DNA of 64,000 bases from Phormidium tanganyikae FI6-MK23 (GCA_019359175.1 JAHHHU010000010.1:113867-177866), one strand, 5' to 3'. Shown: positions 9,010 through 17,964, counted from the stretch's first letter. Numbers and translations: made by a program. The notes: generated by a model not told the origin, from the sequence alone.

Positions 9010-10125
9010 CTACGATCGTGCGTACCAAATCGCCTCGATCGTATTGGCTAAATTTAAGCCAGATGCGCGCAGATCCGTATCCGAATCTAACAAAGCTGTG
9101 ACGTGCCCCAACTTGCGACCTGGACGCGACTCTGATTTGCCGTACCAATGCACAAAGGTTTGTGGAAGTTGTGCGATCGCGGCTCTTTTCTCTAAATAAT
9201 CGCTTTCCGCCTGCTCAAATCCAAGCAGATTCACCATCACGACTCCTCCGCAAGTCAACGCTGCACCACCCAAAGGTAAACCGCTCACGGCTCGAAGCTG
9301 CTGTTCAAACTGTGAGGTTTCGCAAGCTTCGATCGTGTAATGACCTGAATTGTGAGTTCGCGGTGCAATCTCGTTGACCAAAACGCGATCGTCTTTCGTC
9401 AAAAAGAATTCAATCCCATAGATGCCAACCACTTCTAATCGATCGAGAAGCGTGTGGGCGATCGCAGAAATTTCTCGTGCAACTGATTCTGAGACTTCAG
9501 CGGGAGCAATCACACAACGGCAAACTTGATTCTCTTGCTGAGTTTCGACCACTGGATAAACGACAATCTCGCCCCTAATCGATCGCGCTGCCATCACTGC
9601 CAACTCACGATCAAACGGAACAAATTCTTCAGCCACGATCGGAACTGATTGAAGTTTCGCGATCGCGGCATCCCACTCCGTTTGATCTCGAATAATCAAC
9701 GTTCCTTGACCGTCATATCCCAAGCGGCGAGTTTTGATCACGATCGGAAATGAAACGGGCGGTTCTTCAGGTATCCAAAAATTCGGGGTCGGTAAATCAT
9801 TCGCTTTGAGAAAACAGCGCTGATCGTACTTATCTAGAAGCGGCTTGAGCGCAGACAAACTAGGACGAAAGCAAGCAGATTGAAGCTGAGAGAGGGCATC
9901 GAGATCGACGAATTCGTTTTCAAACGTAATCACATCGACACGATCGCTTAATTTCGCTGTCGCTTCAGCATCATTCACAGGTGCGAAGAGCGTTTCTTTT
10001 GCGATCGACACCGCTGGATCTGCGGAGCTTGGGGTTTGAATTACCAACTCTATGCCTAATTTTTCTGCCGCATCTGCCATCATCCACGCCAACTGTCCGC
10101 CCCCAATCACCCCAACCCGATTCAT
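9010..10125 (-). CDS. purK: 5-(carboxyamino)imidazole ribonucleotide synthase
   Basis: A 371-residue ATP-grasp enzyme that carboxylates aminoimidazole ribonucleotide with bicarbonate in purine synthesis. Visible features are the N-terminal nucleotide-binding start VGVIGGGQLAWMMADAA, ITFENEFVD, the ATP-grasp region KTRRLGYDGQGT near 150, VAEEFVPFDRELAVMAAR, and VNEIAPRTHNSGHYTIEAC near 250. These are the conserved PurK blocks. The start follows the stop of the pentapeptide gene by 9 bases, so purK is probably read as the last gene of a minus-strand operon with the cbiG-like gene. PurE is not in the window. Confidence 0.95.
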   Translation of the reverse strand: MNRVGVIGGGQLAWMMADAAEKLGIELVIQTPSSADPAVSIAKETLFAPVNDAEATAKLSDRVDVITFENEFVDLDALSQLQSACFRPSLSALKPLLDKYDQRCFLKANDLPTPNFWIPEEPPVSFPIVIKTRRLGYDGQGTLIIRDQTEWDAAIAKLQSVPIVAEEFVPFDRELAVMAARSIRGEIVVYPVVETQQENQVCRCVIAPAEVSESVAREISAIAHTLLDRLEVVGIYGIEFFLTKDDRVLVNEIAPRTHNSGHYTIEACETSQFEQQLRAVSGLPLGGAALTCGGVVMVNLLGFEQAESDYLEKRAAIAQLPQTFVHWYGKSESRPGRKLGHVTALLDSDTDLRASGLNLANTIEAIWYARS

Positions 10126-10134
10126 ACACGCCTC

Positions 10135-10653
10135 CTAAGACGGGCAGCCTAGCGATTCGCGCGTGTCCACTCCGGTTTTTGAATTTGTGCCCTGAGCCAC
10201 TTCGCACAGTTCTCGAATTTGTGCGCGATCGAGGATTGCTCCCGTAAAATCTGCCCCCGTGATATTAACATCCAGAAACGCACTCCGCAGCAGCATCGCA
10301 TCGGTCAGATTCGCATCGCTCAAATCGACGCGCACCATCGGCACTTGATCCACCATCGCCTGCTGCAAATTCGCCCCGTGCAAATTCGTTTCTGTCATAT
10401 TTGATGCGCTCATCGCTGCACCCGACAAATCTGCATTCGAGAAATTCGCATCGGTTAAGTTTGCGTTGGTAAATTCTGCAAATCTCAGCGTTTGACCCGA
10501 AAAATCTTGCTTTCTGACATCGGCATTGCTGTACGACAACGGCGGACGATACTGCTGATCGTACTTTTTCCCTACGATCGGATCAGCGACTGCACTCGTC
10601 ATCATCCAAACGCTATACATCAAAGTCAATAGACCGATCGCGAATCGCTTCAT
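10135..10653 (-). CDS. Exported pentapeptide-repeat protein, probably thylakoid lumenal
   Basis: About 172 residues. The N-terminus MKRFAIGLLTLMYSVWMM with ADP following looks like a Sec signal peptide cleaved after AVA. The mature part holds A(D/N)LXX pentapeptide repeats (FTNANLTDANFSNADLSGAA, then ANLQQAM, DLSDANLTDAMLL, ADFTGAILDRA), which form a right-handed beta-helix. The C-terminal cysteine pair (ELCEVAQGTN and SLGC) resembles plant and cyanobacterial lumenal pentapeptide proteins. ATG 10653 is preferred to 10674 because it directly begins the signal peptide. The start overlaps the 3' end of the cbiG-like gene by 41 bases in another frame. The function of the family is unknown. Confidence 0.85.
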   Translation of the reverse strand: MKRFAIGLLTLMYSVWMMTSAVADPIVGKKYDQQYRPPLSYSNADVRKQDFSGQTLRFAEFTNANLTDANFSNADLSGAAMSASNMTETNLHGANLQQAMVDQVPMVRVDLSDANLTDAMLLRSAFLDVNITGADFTGAILDRAQIRELCEVAQGTNSKTGVDTRESLGCPS

Positions 10654-11059
10654 GCCCTGCCGCCAAATCAACATTCCTCAGCTTATCGCATGGAGAAATT
10701 TGCGCGATCGCAATTGTCACTGTTTTCTTGATCACTTGTTTCGGTACGCGCAGAACTCCTGATCCTGCTGCACAGATTGCCGCCGCTTCCGCCACACTCG
10801 GCGTTCCAATTCGATTGATTGAAGGATTCGGGACAGCGATCGCTTGAAGTTGCTCCACTGAAAATAAAGACAAAGGAAGACGACGATCTTCGCAATATTC
10901 TAATAATCCTGTTTCGTCAGACTTGCGATCAACTGTCGCGATTCCGACGATCGCGGTTTCAGCTAACTTGTACTGTTCGAGAACTTGAGCGATCGCGTGT
11001 TCGACCACTTCTTTTGAAGTTCCACGCCGACATCCGATTCCGATCCAAAGCGTCCGCAA
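10613..11059 (-). CDS. CbiG/CobE C-terminal domain-like cobalamin biosynthesis protein
   Basis: 148 residues, matching only the C-terminal domain of CbiG (cobalt-precorrin-5A hydrolase), the part also found alone as CobE. It starts LWIGIGCRRGTSKEVVEHAI and contains VGIATVDRKSDETGL, TPSVAEAAAICAAGSG and VPKQVIKKTVTIAIA, all typical of this fold. CbiG opens the lactone of precorrin-5A in anaerobic corrin synthesis; what the free domain does is not established here. The start is TTG at 11059; an in-frame TAA lies about 30 bases upstream and there is no ATG. The tail overlaps the pentapeptide gene. No other cob/cbi gene is in the window. Confidence 0.78.
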   Translation of the reverse strand: MRTLWIGIGCRRGTSKEVVEHAIAQVLEQYKLAETAIVGIATVDRKSDETGLLEYCEDRRLPLSLFSVEQLQAIAVPNPSINRIGTPSVAEAAAICAAGSGVLRVPKQVIKKTVTIAIAQISPCDKLRNVDLAAGHEAIRDRSIDFDV

Positions 11060-11230
11060 AATACACCAAAGAAAATTAACTCTTTACCAAATCATGATAG
11101 AACTTAAATGTTGCTCAGTAATTTAGCGAGTACCATTTTACACTTAGGTAAAGTTAGTGCAGAATGAGACAAATCAGGGTGCGGTACATACGGGATCACG
11201 GCTTGTCACTTACGTATTAAGGCACCTGCA

Positions 11231-12190
11231 ATGCAAGTTTCTACGCGCTCGGTTCTCCCGATTCTTCTGACCCTGACGGCTGCGGCACTCACGACAGGAT
11301 GCGACGATGCCTACGATGCAGTTCGCGCTTCTACACCTGAACTCACGAAAGATCTCGCCCTTGGTGATCCTGCGTACTACGTAAATTTGGGGCACGAATT
11401 TCAGCTTAGTCGCAAATATGACGAAGCGATCGCGGTATACCGAAAAGCGATCGTGCTTGACATGGAAAATGCAGATGCCTACAACGGGTTAGGTGAAGTT
11501 TTGGCAGCCCAACGGCGAACAGAAGAAGCGATCGCGTCGTATCGTCGCTCGATCGAGATTAATCCCCAAAATGCAGCAGCCTACACGGGTTTGGGAAATG
11601 CGCTTGCCGATCGCAAACGCCTCGAAGAAGCGATCGCGGCTTATCGTCGCTCGATCGAAGCGAATCCGAAACAGATGAACGCTTACGCTGGATTGGGTAA
11701 CGTACTGGCACAGCAAAAGAAAATCCCTGAAGCGATTGAGTCTTATCAACGCGCGTTAGATGCGCCTGAGAAAACGGAAACGGCGCAAGCGATCGCGTTT
11801 GTCGGTTTGGGTCGAGCGCTGCAAACTCAAGGACGGGACGACGAAGCAATCAAACTGTTTCGCAAAGCAACAGAGATTTCACCCGAAAATACTTGGGCGC
11901 ACATTTTTCTCGGTCATGCTTTGGCAAATCAGAATCAGTATGACGACGCGATAGCAGCCTATCGTCAAGTGTTGAGCCAACCGAGTGAGCGAAAGGGCAA
12001 TCTCGGCAATAATCACGCGATCGCGCTCAATGGTTTAGGTTCAGCGCTGCAACGTCAGGGAAAAGTCAAAGAAGCGATCGCACAGTATGAGAAAGCGATC
12101 GATACCGATTTGAACTATGAAGCGGCTCAGAACAATCTAAAACGTGCCAAGCAATCATCGGCACAGGCTAGAGTGACGAATCGCGGCTAA
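11231..12190 (+). CDS. TPR-repeat lipoprotein
   Basis: A 319-residue protein with a lipoprotein-type leader: hydrophobic stretch LPILLTLTAAALTTGC, with Cys24 as the probable lipidated residue. The rest is tandem tetratricopeptide repeats of 34 residues, for example YRKAIVLDMENADAYNGLGE and YRRSIEINPQNAAAYTGLGN, about seven to eight in all. TPR arrays bind partner proteins, so it is likely a membrane-anchored scaffold. The repeats share high DNA similarity (GAAGCGATCGCG occurs in several). It is flanked by a minus-strand cbiG-like gene and a MITE-like element. The partner cannot be told from sequence. Confidence 0.88.
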   Translation: MQVSTRSVLPILLTLTAAALTTGCDDAYDAVRASTPELTKDLALGDPAYYVNLGHEFQLSRKYDEAIAVYRKAIVLDMENADAYNGLGEVLAAQRRTEEAIASYRRSIEINPQNAAAYTGLGNALADRKRLEEAIAAYRRSIEANPKQMNAYAGLGNVLAQQKKIPEAIESYQRALDAPEKTETAQAIAFVGLGRALQTQGRDDEAIKLFRKATEISPENTWAHIFLGHALANQNQYDDAIAAYRQVLSQPSERKGNLGNNHAIALNGLGSALQRQGKVKEAIAQYEKAIDTDLNYEAAQNNLKRAKQSSAQARVTNRG

Positions 12191-12218
12191 GTTTCGATCG
12201 ATCTAAGGAACGTGAATT

Positions 12219-12391
12219 AACGTCAGTTCGACGAGTTTTTTCGCTTCGTTGCAAGCGGCTTCTGCCCCCTAAATCCCCCATTCTGGGGGACTTCAAGCTA
12301 AAGCTTCCGGTTCAAATCCCCCCAGAATGGGGGATTTAGGGGGCTTCCTGGATTCCCAAACGGAGCAAGCCACTTCTGTCGAACTGACGTT
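12219..12391. mobile_element. MITE-like element, 14-bp terminal inverted repeats, 5-bp direct repeat
   Basis: A non-coding 173-base element. Terminal inverted repeats AACGTCAGTTCGAC (12219-12232) and GTCGAACTGACGTT (12378-12391) match perfectly. They are flanked on both sides by GAATT (12214-12218 and 12392-12396), as expected of a target duplication. The interior has a second palindrome, CCCCCTAAATCCCCCATTCT near 12269 and its inverse near 12320-12343. There is no open frame for a transposase, so it would need one in trans. Confidence 0.72.
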
Positions 12392-12468
12392 GAATTAAAT
12401 AAATCTGAATCGCTGCCTAGCAAATTCCGTTCGCCGAGTTTATTTAACGCTCTTAGTACTCATTCACA

Positions 12469-13143
12469 TTAGCGCCCCAGATCATGGAGCGCATGAATCG
12501 CAGTCGCACATTGTTGTGTAATCGCTTCCAGTTCGGCTCGATCGCTACTTTTCGGCGCGTCGATCACTTCCCCGATCCGAATCGTAATCGGCACAGGTCG
12601 AGGAATTGCGCTTCCAGGCTTAAAAATCTCGTGCGTTCCCCACAAGCTCACCGGAATTAAAGGCGACTTCGTTTTCGCAGCAATCCAAGCGGCTCCTAAT
12701 TTCGGATCAGCCAGTCGTCCGTCAGGAGTGCGAGTGCCATCGAGAAAAACTCCCGTTGCCCAACCCGATTCGATCGATGCCATCGCTGCTTTCATCGCCG
12801 ATCGATCGCCTGTTCCCCGCTTCACCGGATACGCCCCGTATGCCGTAATCGCTTGCTTCAAAACTGGCACTTTAAACAGTTCTTCCTTTGCCATGTAAGC
12901 CACAGGTCGCCCGATCGCACAAGACAGCAACAGCGGATCGAAATCGCTGGCATGATTGCTCACGACTAAAAGCCGTCCCTGTTTCGGAACATTTTCTGCC
13001 CCGTCAATGCGTCCGCGAAAATAGGTATGGAACACCGGAGACACGATCGACCATTTGAACAGGCGATATAGCATCAAACTGATCAGCGGTTCTCGATCGC
13101 GAGAAATTTCGGCATCAACGGGGCGAGTAGGCGTTTCTCTCAT
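12469..13143 (-). CDS. plsC: 1-acyl-sn-glycerol-3-phosphate acyltransferase
   Basis: About 224 residues of the PlsC/LPLAT family, which acylates lysophosphatidic acid to phosphatidic acid at the membrane. The catalytic HX4D motif is NHASDFDPLL near residue 65. The substrate motif is the FLDGTRTPDG block, with PVKRGTGDRSAM before it and PLIPVSLWG after it. ATG 13143 leaves 7 bases after the fabD stop; an alternative ATG at 13170 would overlap fabD by 20 bases. The gene is last in the plsX-fabH-fabD-plsC run, consistent with coupling acyl-chain initiation to phospholipid synthesis. Confidence 0.92.
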   Translation of the reverse strand: MRETPTRPVDAEISRDREPLISLMLYRLFKWSIVSPVFHTYFRGRIDGAENVPKQGRLLVVSNHASDFDPLLLSCAIGRPVAYMAKEELFKVPVLKQAITAYGAYPVKRGTGDRSAMKAAMASIESGWATGVFLDGTRTPDGRLADPKLGAAWIAAKTKSPLIPVSLWGTHEIFKPGSAIPRPVPITIRIGEVIDAPKSSDRAELEAITQQCATAIHALHDLGR

Positions 13144-13150
13144 ACATCTC

Positions 13151-14032
13151 TCATGCGGGGAGGTCAGCAAGACTGCTCACATTTTCTAACACGAGATCGG
13201 GACAAGTGCGCTTAATAATTCCGGTGAGGACTTTGCCCGGCCCGACTTCAATCACTCGATCGACATACTCTTGCGGCAACGTGAGCGAAATTTCTCGCCA
13301 CCGAACTGATCCGGTCATTTGCCGACTTAACCGATTTTTCAACTCGCCTGCATTCCGACTTGGAATCGGATCAACATTTGACAGCACAGGCATTTGAGCC
13401 GCTTTGAATTCAACCGAATCGAGAACGGTTTGGAACTGCGCCGCCGCATCCGCCATCAGTGGAGAGTGAAACGCACCGCTGACATTGAGTTTGACCGCTT
13501 TTTTTGACTTCACTTGCGACATCAGCGATTCAACGGCTTCGGGCGTTCCAGAAATCACCACCTGTCCCGCATTGTTATCGTTTGCCAGAACCGCATCGGG
13601 TGTCTCGGCTAAAACCGCCTCAAGCTGATCGCGATCGAATCCCAACAGCGCCGCCATCATGCCATCTGAGGCACTATCCATCAACTGAGCGCGACGCTGC
13701 ATCAACCGCAATCCCGCTTCAAAGCCAAACACACCCGCCGTATACAGCGCCGAATATTCCCCTAAACTATGCCCTGCAACGTAATCAGGAGACCGCCCTT
13801 TCGCCATGAGCAAATCCGCTAAAATCGTTTCCACCACATACAAACAAGGCTGTGTGTAAAGCGTTTGCGACACTTTGTTTTCTGCGTTTTGGCAAATTTC
13901 TACAACTGACCAGCCGAGAATTTTTTCTGCTTGGTCAAATTTTGCCTTCGCTGCCGGAATCTCTAGTAAATCGAGTCCCATTCCGATCGCCTGAGATCCC
14001 TGCCCAGGAAACACCCATGCCGTTTTTGCCAT
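13151..14032 (-). CDS. fabD: Malonyl-CoA:ACP transacylase
   Basis: About 293 residues. FabD transfers malonyl from CoA to acyl carrier protein for fatty acid elongation. The start MAKTAWVFPGQGSQAIGMG is the family N-terminus, so ATG 14032 is chosen over an ATG at 14095 that would overlap fabH. The nucleophile elbow is GHSLGEYSAL near residue 93 (Ser). The catalytic His is in VSGAFHSPLM near 203, and the PGQGSQ oxyanion loop is at the start. It lies 34 bases after the fabH stop and just before plsC, in one transcription unit. Confidence 0.96.
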   Translation of the reverse strand: MAKTAWVFPGQGSQAIGMGLDLLEIPAAKAKFDQAEKILGWSVVEICQNAENKVSQTLYTQPCLYVVETILADLLMAKGRSPDYVAGHSLGEYSALYTAGVFGFEAGLRLMQRRAQLMDSASDGMMAALLGFDRDQLEAVLAETPDAVLANDNNAGQVVISGTPEAVESLMSQVKSKKAVKLNVSGAFHSPLMADAAAQFQTVLDSVEFKAAQMPVLSNVDPIPSRNAGELKNRLSRQMTGSVRWREISLTLPQEYVDRVIEVGPGKVLTGIIKRTCPDLVLENVSSLADLPA

Positions 14033-14066
14033 TGTCCTAAGTTGTTGTGTGGTAAATTGAGTCCGA

Positions 14067-15065
14067 TTACCGTCCCCATTGGAAAATCGCTGCACCCCAA
14101 GTTAAGCCTGCTCCAAAACCGGATGCCGCGATCGTATCTCCAGCTTTGACGGCTCCTTGGCGCACCGATTCATCAAGCGCAAGGGGAATCGATGCTGCCG
14201 AGGTATTGCCGTATTTTGCCAGATTACTGATCACTTTCTCGGAAGGAATTTTTAAGCGATCGGCAACCGCATCTAAAATCCGCTGATTCGCTTGATGCAG
14301 CAATAACCAATCAACTGCATCTATGCTGACATTTGCTCGAAACAGTGCTTTTTCGATGACTTCTGGCACTCGTTTCACGGCAAAGCGATACACTTCCTGC
14401 CCGTTCATCGTCAACGGCTGAAACTGCCCTTTTGTGATGTCGCAGTCTTGCAATAACGCTTTTGGCGTGCCCGAATACGCTAAATTCAAACAGCGATTTT
14501 GAGTGCCATCGCTCCTGAGTTCAAAACCGAGTAAGTGATCGACTGGATTCGCCTGAAGCACAACCGCGCCCGCTCCGTCTCCGAATAGTACACAAGTTCG
14601 ACGATCGCTCCAATCCACCCAACGCGAGAGAATATCCGCCCCAATTAGCAGCACATTTCGATAGGCTCCGGTTCGGATGTATTGTGCCGCTGTCACTAGC
14701 CCAAACACGAATCCCGAACACGCCGCAGTTAAATCAAACGCCACCGCTTGAGAAGCTCCCAACGCTGCCTGCACCTGACACGCACTGCCGAACATATCAT
14801 CCGGGGTCGAAGTCGCAAGCAAAATCAGATCGAGATCGATCGCTTCAATTCCTGCCATCTCGATCGCATTTTTTGCCGCTTCAGTGGCAAGCTGCACCAG
14901 CGATCCGGTTGGATCACTTAATCGCCGCTGGCGGATGCCTGTCCGAGAAGCGATCCATTCGTCGGAAGTTTCCATAATTTCACTTAAGCGATCGTTCTCG
15001 ATCAGCTTTTGAGGCGCGGCTGAACCGCATCCCGTCATGGCAATTCCGACCCCTGAGTATTCCAC
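14067..15065 (-). CDS. fabH: 3-oxoacyl-ACP synthase III
   Basis: About 332 residues. FabH condenses acetyl-CoA with malonyl-ACP to start fatty acid synthesis. The Cys-His-Asn triad is visible: DLTAACSGFVFGL (Cys about 115), WLLLHQANQRI (His about 255) and LAKYGNTSAASIPLAL (Asn about 285). The active-site loop GFGAGLTWGA is near the C-terminus. The start is not ATG: GTG 15065 (VEYSGVGIAMTG) or TTG 15083 precede the conserved GVGIAMTGCGSAAP. It follows plsX by about 27 bases and precedes fabD. Confidence 0.95.
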   Translation of the reverse strand: MEYSGVGIAMTGCGSAAPQKLIENDRLSEIMETSDEWIASRTGIRQRRLSDPTGSLVQLATEAAKNAIEMAGIEAIDLDLILLATSTPDDMFGSACQVQAALGASQAVAFDLTAACSGFVFGLVTAAQYIRTGAYRNVLLIGADILSRWVDWSDRRTCVLFGDGAGAVVLQANPVDHLLGFELRSDGTQNRCLNLAYSGTPKALLQDCDITKGQFQPLTMNGQEVYRFAVKRVPEVIEKALFRANVSIDAVDWLLLHQANQRILDAVADRLKIPSEKVISNLAKYGNTSAASIPLALDESVRQGAVKAGDTIAASGFGAGLTWGAAIFQWGR

Positions 15066-15092
15066 CAAAATCTTTAACTCCAAGTGCGTAGG

Positions 15093-16124
15093 CTAGCTGT
15101 CAGAACGAGCAGCAACCGTTGGATCGTAGCTTGAGCGAATTCGGTCTAAAACGGTGTTGTCGATCGCGTCTTTTGCCAATCGCGCTGCGTTAAAGATCGT
15201 TGGAGCTTGTGAACTGCCGTGACTAATGATGCAAACACCATCGACACCGAGCAGCAACCCGCCACCATGCTCTGCGTGATCCATCCGCTGCTTGATCCGC
15301 TTGAGATTTGGACGCAGTAAGGTGACACCCGCTTTCCCATGCAAGCCACGGGGCAATTCTTCGCGCAGAATCTGAAGTGCGACTTCTCCGACCGCTTCGG
15401 CAAATTTCAGCAAGACATTGCCTGAAAATCCATCACAGACAATTACATCGAAATTTCCAGACAGAACATCGCGCCCTTCTGCATTGCCAACAAACGGAAT
15501 CAGAGAATTATCCGTTAGCAATTGATGCGTTTGAATCGCAAGTTCATTGCCTTTATTGGGTTCCTCACCGATGTTGAGCAAGCCTACTTTCGGCTCAGAA
15601 TTGCCCAACACATACTGAGAATAGATTGTTCCCATCAGAGCAAATTGCTCTAGGAATTTGGGGCGACAATCGACGTTTGCACCGACATCAAGAATTAGTA
15701 CAGGCTTTCCGGCGATCAGCGTTGGCAAAACTGCTCCGATCGCAGGTCGATCGATGCCTTTTAGCCGTCCCAATCTCAGAAGCGCTGCCGCCATCGCTGC
15801 ACCCGAATGCCCCGCCGATACGACTGCATCCGCCTGTTTTTTCTTCACCAAATCCATTGCCACATTGATCGAGGCTTTTGGTTTGCGACGTAGCCCGACG
15901 AGCGGTTCCTCCTCCATCTCGATTGTGCCTTCCGATGGCACAATTTCGATTTCTGAAGACTGCGTATGATGTTTCAGGGCAGTCTCCACCTGTTGCGGAT
16001 CACCCACCAAGACGACATCGACATCGAGTTCTGCCTGTGCCCGCACTGCACCCGCGACGATTTCATCCGGGGCATTATCTCCACCCATTGCATCGATTGC
16101 AATTCGTACCCGCGTTGATCCCAT
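15093..16124 (-). CDS. plsX: Phosphate acyltransferase
   Basis: About 343 residues. PlsX makes acyl-phosphate from acyl-ACP, the donor for PlsY. The N-terminus MGSTRVRIAIDAMGGDNAP carries the family's DAMGGD motif. Further blocks are VSAGHSGAAMAAAL, LLNIGEEPNKGNEL, VCDGFSGNVLLKF and EHGGGLLLGVDGVCIISHGS. ATG 16124 begins this directly, so the upstream in-frame ATG at 16181 is rejected. It is the first gene of the lipid cluster. A stand-alone PlsY is not in this cluster; only a PlsY-like domain occurs far away, in the fusion at 33710-36622. Confidence 0.96.
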   Translation of the reverse strand: MGSTRVRIAIDAMGGDNAPDEIVAGAVRAQAELDVDVVLVGDPQQVETALKHHTQSSEIEIVPSEGTIEMEEEPLVGLRRKPKASINVAMDLVKKKQADAVVSAGHSGAAMAAALLRLGRLKGIDRPAIGAVLPTLIAGKPVLILDVGANVDCRPKFLEQFALMGTIYSQYVLGNSEPKVGLLNIGEEPNKGNELAIQTHQLLTDNSLIPFVGNAEGRDVLSGNFDVIVCDGFSGNVLLKFAEAVGEVALQILREELPRGLHGKAGVTLLRPNLKRIKQRMDHAEHGGGLLLGVDGVCIISHGSSQAPTIFNAARLAKDAIDNTVLDRIRSSYDPTVAARSDS

Positions 16125-16845
16125 TGGCTCTAAAAGTTTAAAAACCTTCCAAATTTTATCAGAAGCGGATGATGCCCTCACCCCGTCTTTTGATTGCTCT
16201 ATTCTGCCTTACGAGGGGGACATCTTGAGAGGTCTAGCACAACACCTTTGACAATTTAGTCGAGTGGGCTTGAGAAATCGATCGCTTCTTGCTTCGGATT
16301 CACCACAAAATGACGATTTTCTGGAATGGTGAAAATTTTCGCGATCGGCTTTTTTCATCGATCCATACTGAGTACCGAACAGACATACTCTATCGCTTGG
16401 TAGAGATTAACTCGCACTTTCTCAAAACATCCTGATTTGATCTGTTGCTGTGTGTAGAGGGGAGCAGTGTTCCCAGATTGTATCGTTATATCCGTAAATA
16501 CCGAAGCAGCGATATCAACACTGGATGCCAAATGATGCTAAGAGTTCATGAAAGTTTAAAGAACGCCGTCCGTGTCCGAATCCGTATAAAGCTTGTAAGA
16601 AGAGAAACATTAAACCATTGCGCGCCGCCGAAAGGTAGTGTTTATTCTACGTAGTTCCGTGCATGTCACCCGCATGGGTGAATTATCGTTTCCAAACTTT
16701 TCAGTCCACCCACGTATACATTTGCATTTGTCTCAAGTCAAATTTGTAACCTCGTAAGCCGTGGCTGAATTGAAGTTTCGAGAAGAGTCAGGTCGTCACA
16801 CAGAATATTCAACGTCGTTCAACGGTTATTGCTCGGACACAAGTT
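16125..16845. other. Long spacer between divergent plsX and FHA gene, no gene supported
   Basis: 721 bases between the plsX start and the FHA start. Short frames exist (for example 16445-16654 and 16761-16955) but show no family motif or composition like the neighbours. A small hairpin TCACCC-GCAT-GGGTGA occurs at 16666-16681 and could be an operator. Promoters for both flanking genes must lie here. No tRNA or known structured RNA was recognised. Confidence 0.5.
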
Positions 16846-17391
16846 ATGCTAAATTTACCGCCATCGAACAACAGTGGCGATCGTGCGCTCCAGTTTTTGA
16901 GAAGCTATCCAGCGATTTCTCGATCGCTGCTTCTCGATTGCGGACACGATATTGATAAAATTTCGACGCTGGTTGAACCGATTCTCGAAGCTCCGAAGCG
17001 CTGTGCCACGTCCTACTACATTCAAGCGGTGACAACGGGACGCACTGCCTTTCTGACGACAAATTTACCCAACCCGGCTCAATCTCAACTGACTGCGATC
17101 TCGTCTACTTGGCTCATCGGTCGAAGCCGCAACTGTGCGATTGCGTTTCCCCATCCATCGGTGTCGCGCTGTCATGCGGTAATCGGTCATAGTCCGGTTG
17201 AGGGTTTTTACTTAATGGATGTAGGAAGCAGCAACGGAACGTTTCTAAACGGTCAGCAATTGCCTGTATTGGAACGTCGATCGCTTGAAGATGGTCATTC
17301 CATTTCGTTTAGTCATCTGCCGGTCGAGTTTTTCGTGGTCAGCATGAAAGATGGATTCTCGGATTGGGGAGAAACGACTTCCGCTTCCTGA
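16846..17391 (+). CDS. FHA-domain protein
   Basis: 181 residues. Residues about 88-160 form a forkhead-associated domain: WLIGRSRNCAIAF (conserved Gly-Arg-Ser), SVSRCHAVIGH (Ser and His binding phosphothreonine), and DVGSSNGTFLNGQQL. FHA domains bind phosphothreonine peptides, so the protein is likely a partner of a Ser/Thr kinase signalling system. The first 85 residues match nothing I recognise. ATG 16846 is the first in frame after a long spacer. It converges on the exported protein gene at 17431. Confidence 0.88.
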   Translation: MLNLPPSNNSGDRALQFLRSYPAISRSLLLDCGHDIDKISTLVEPILEAPKRCATSYYIQAVTTGRTAFLTTNLPNPAQSQLTAISSTWLIGRSRNCAIAFPHPSVSRCHAVIGHSPVEGFYLMDVGSSNGTFLNGQQLPVLERRSLEDGHSISFSHLPVEFFVVSMKDGFSDWGETTSAS

Positions 17392-17430
17392 CTTTCGAGA
17401 TGATCAGTCCCAGTATTGATCGTTTTCACC

Positions 17431-17964
17431 CTAGCGTTTCCCAACCAAGCGAAACGAATTGAGAAACACATCGATACTGGTTGCCAATCCTCGTTTCTGA
17501 TTCTCCTGGGTCGTTGTGACATTGACAAAATAGGCTCTGCGATTCACCAAATAAACGCGCCACTTTGCCACCATGTCATCGGGTAGCTTGAAGTTCATTT
17601 CTCGACCGGGAGATCCGTTGAGTTGAATTGTGCGGAACGAAAGCAACTCTCCTTGATCTTTTGCTGCACCTTTGCGAACGCCCTCATATACTTCGTTCTG
17701 AAGCTTTTTATCGGTTCCAGGAGCGACGGGCAAATCGAGATAACCCACTGAATAGCGTACCGATTCATCGTCTCGCATCAGATCAAATAGGGTTAATCCG
17801 CTTTCTTTGCGTTCTTTGGGCGTTCCCGGCATGACGATCGAGAATCCACCCCGCTGCGAAGTGAACCGTTTCCAAATACTTTCTTGAGCCGTCGCACTCT
17901 TCAACTCCACCACGGGCGATCCAAGCAGAACCGCCACTCCCAACACCACTTGCCAAATCCGCAT
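17431..17964 (-). CDS. Exported conserved protein of unknown function
   Basis: 177 residues with a signal peptide (MRIWQVVLGVAVLLGSPVV, cleavage probably after ATA near 26). The mature part has a small alpha/beta look: GGFSIVMPGTPKERKES, SVGYLDLP, GSPGREMNFKLPD, RVYLVNRRAYFVNVTT, and DVFLNSFRLV at the end. This layout is shared with a group of cyanobacterial secreted proteins of PsbP/DcrB-like appearance, but I do not recognise a function. Its ATG directly abuts the hisB stop (TAG then ATG with no gap), so the two are translationally coupled. Confidence 0.75.
   Translation of the reverse strand: MRIWQVVLGVAVLLGSPVVELKSATAQESIWKRFTSQRGGFSIVMPGTPKERKESGLTLFDLMRDDESVRYSVGYLDLPVAPGTDKKLQNEVYEGVRKGAAKDQGELLSFRTIQLNGSPGREMNFKLPDDMVAKWRVYLVNRRAYFVNVTTTQENQKRGLATSIDVFLNSFRLVGKR

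Noticed and set aside
12305..12320. T-loop-like GGTTCAAATCC
   Set aside because: It lies inside the MITE-like palindrome and no other tRNA arm is present.
16445..16955. Two short plus-strand frames in the plsX-FHA spacer
   Set aside because: They have no motif, and the second overlaps the FHA gene start in another frame.
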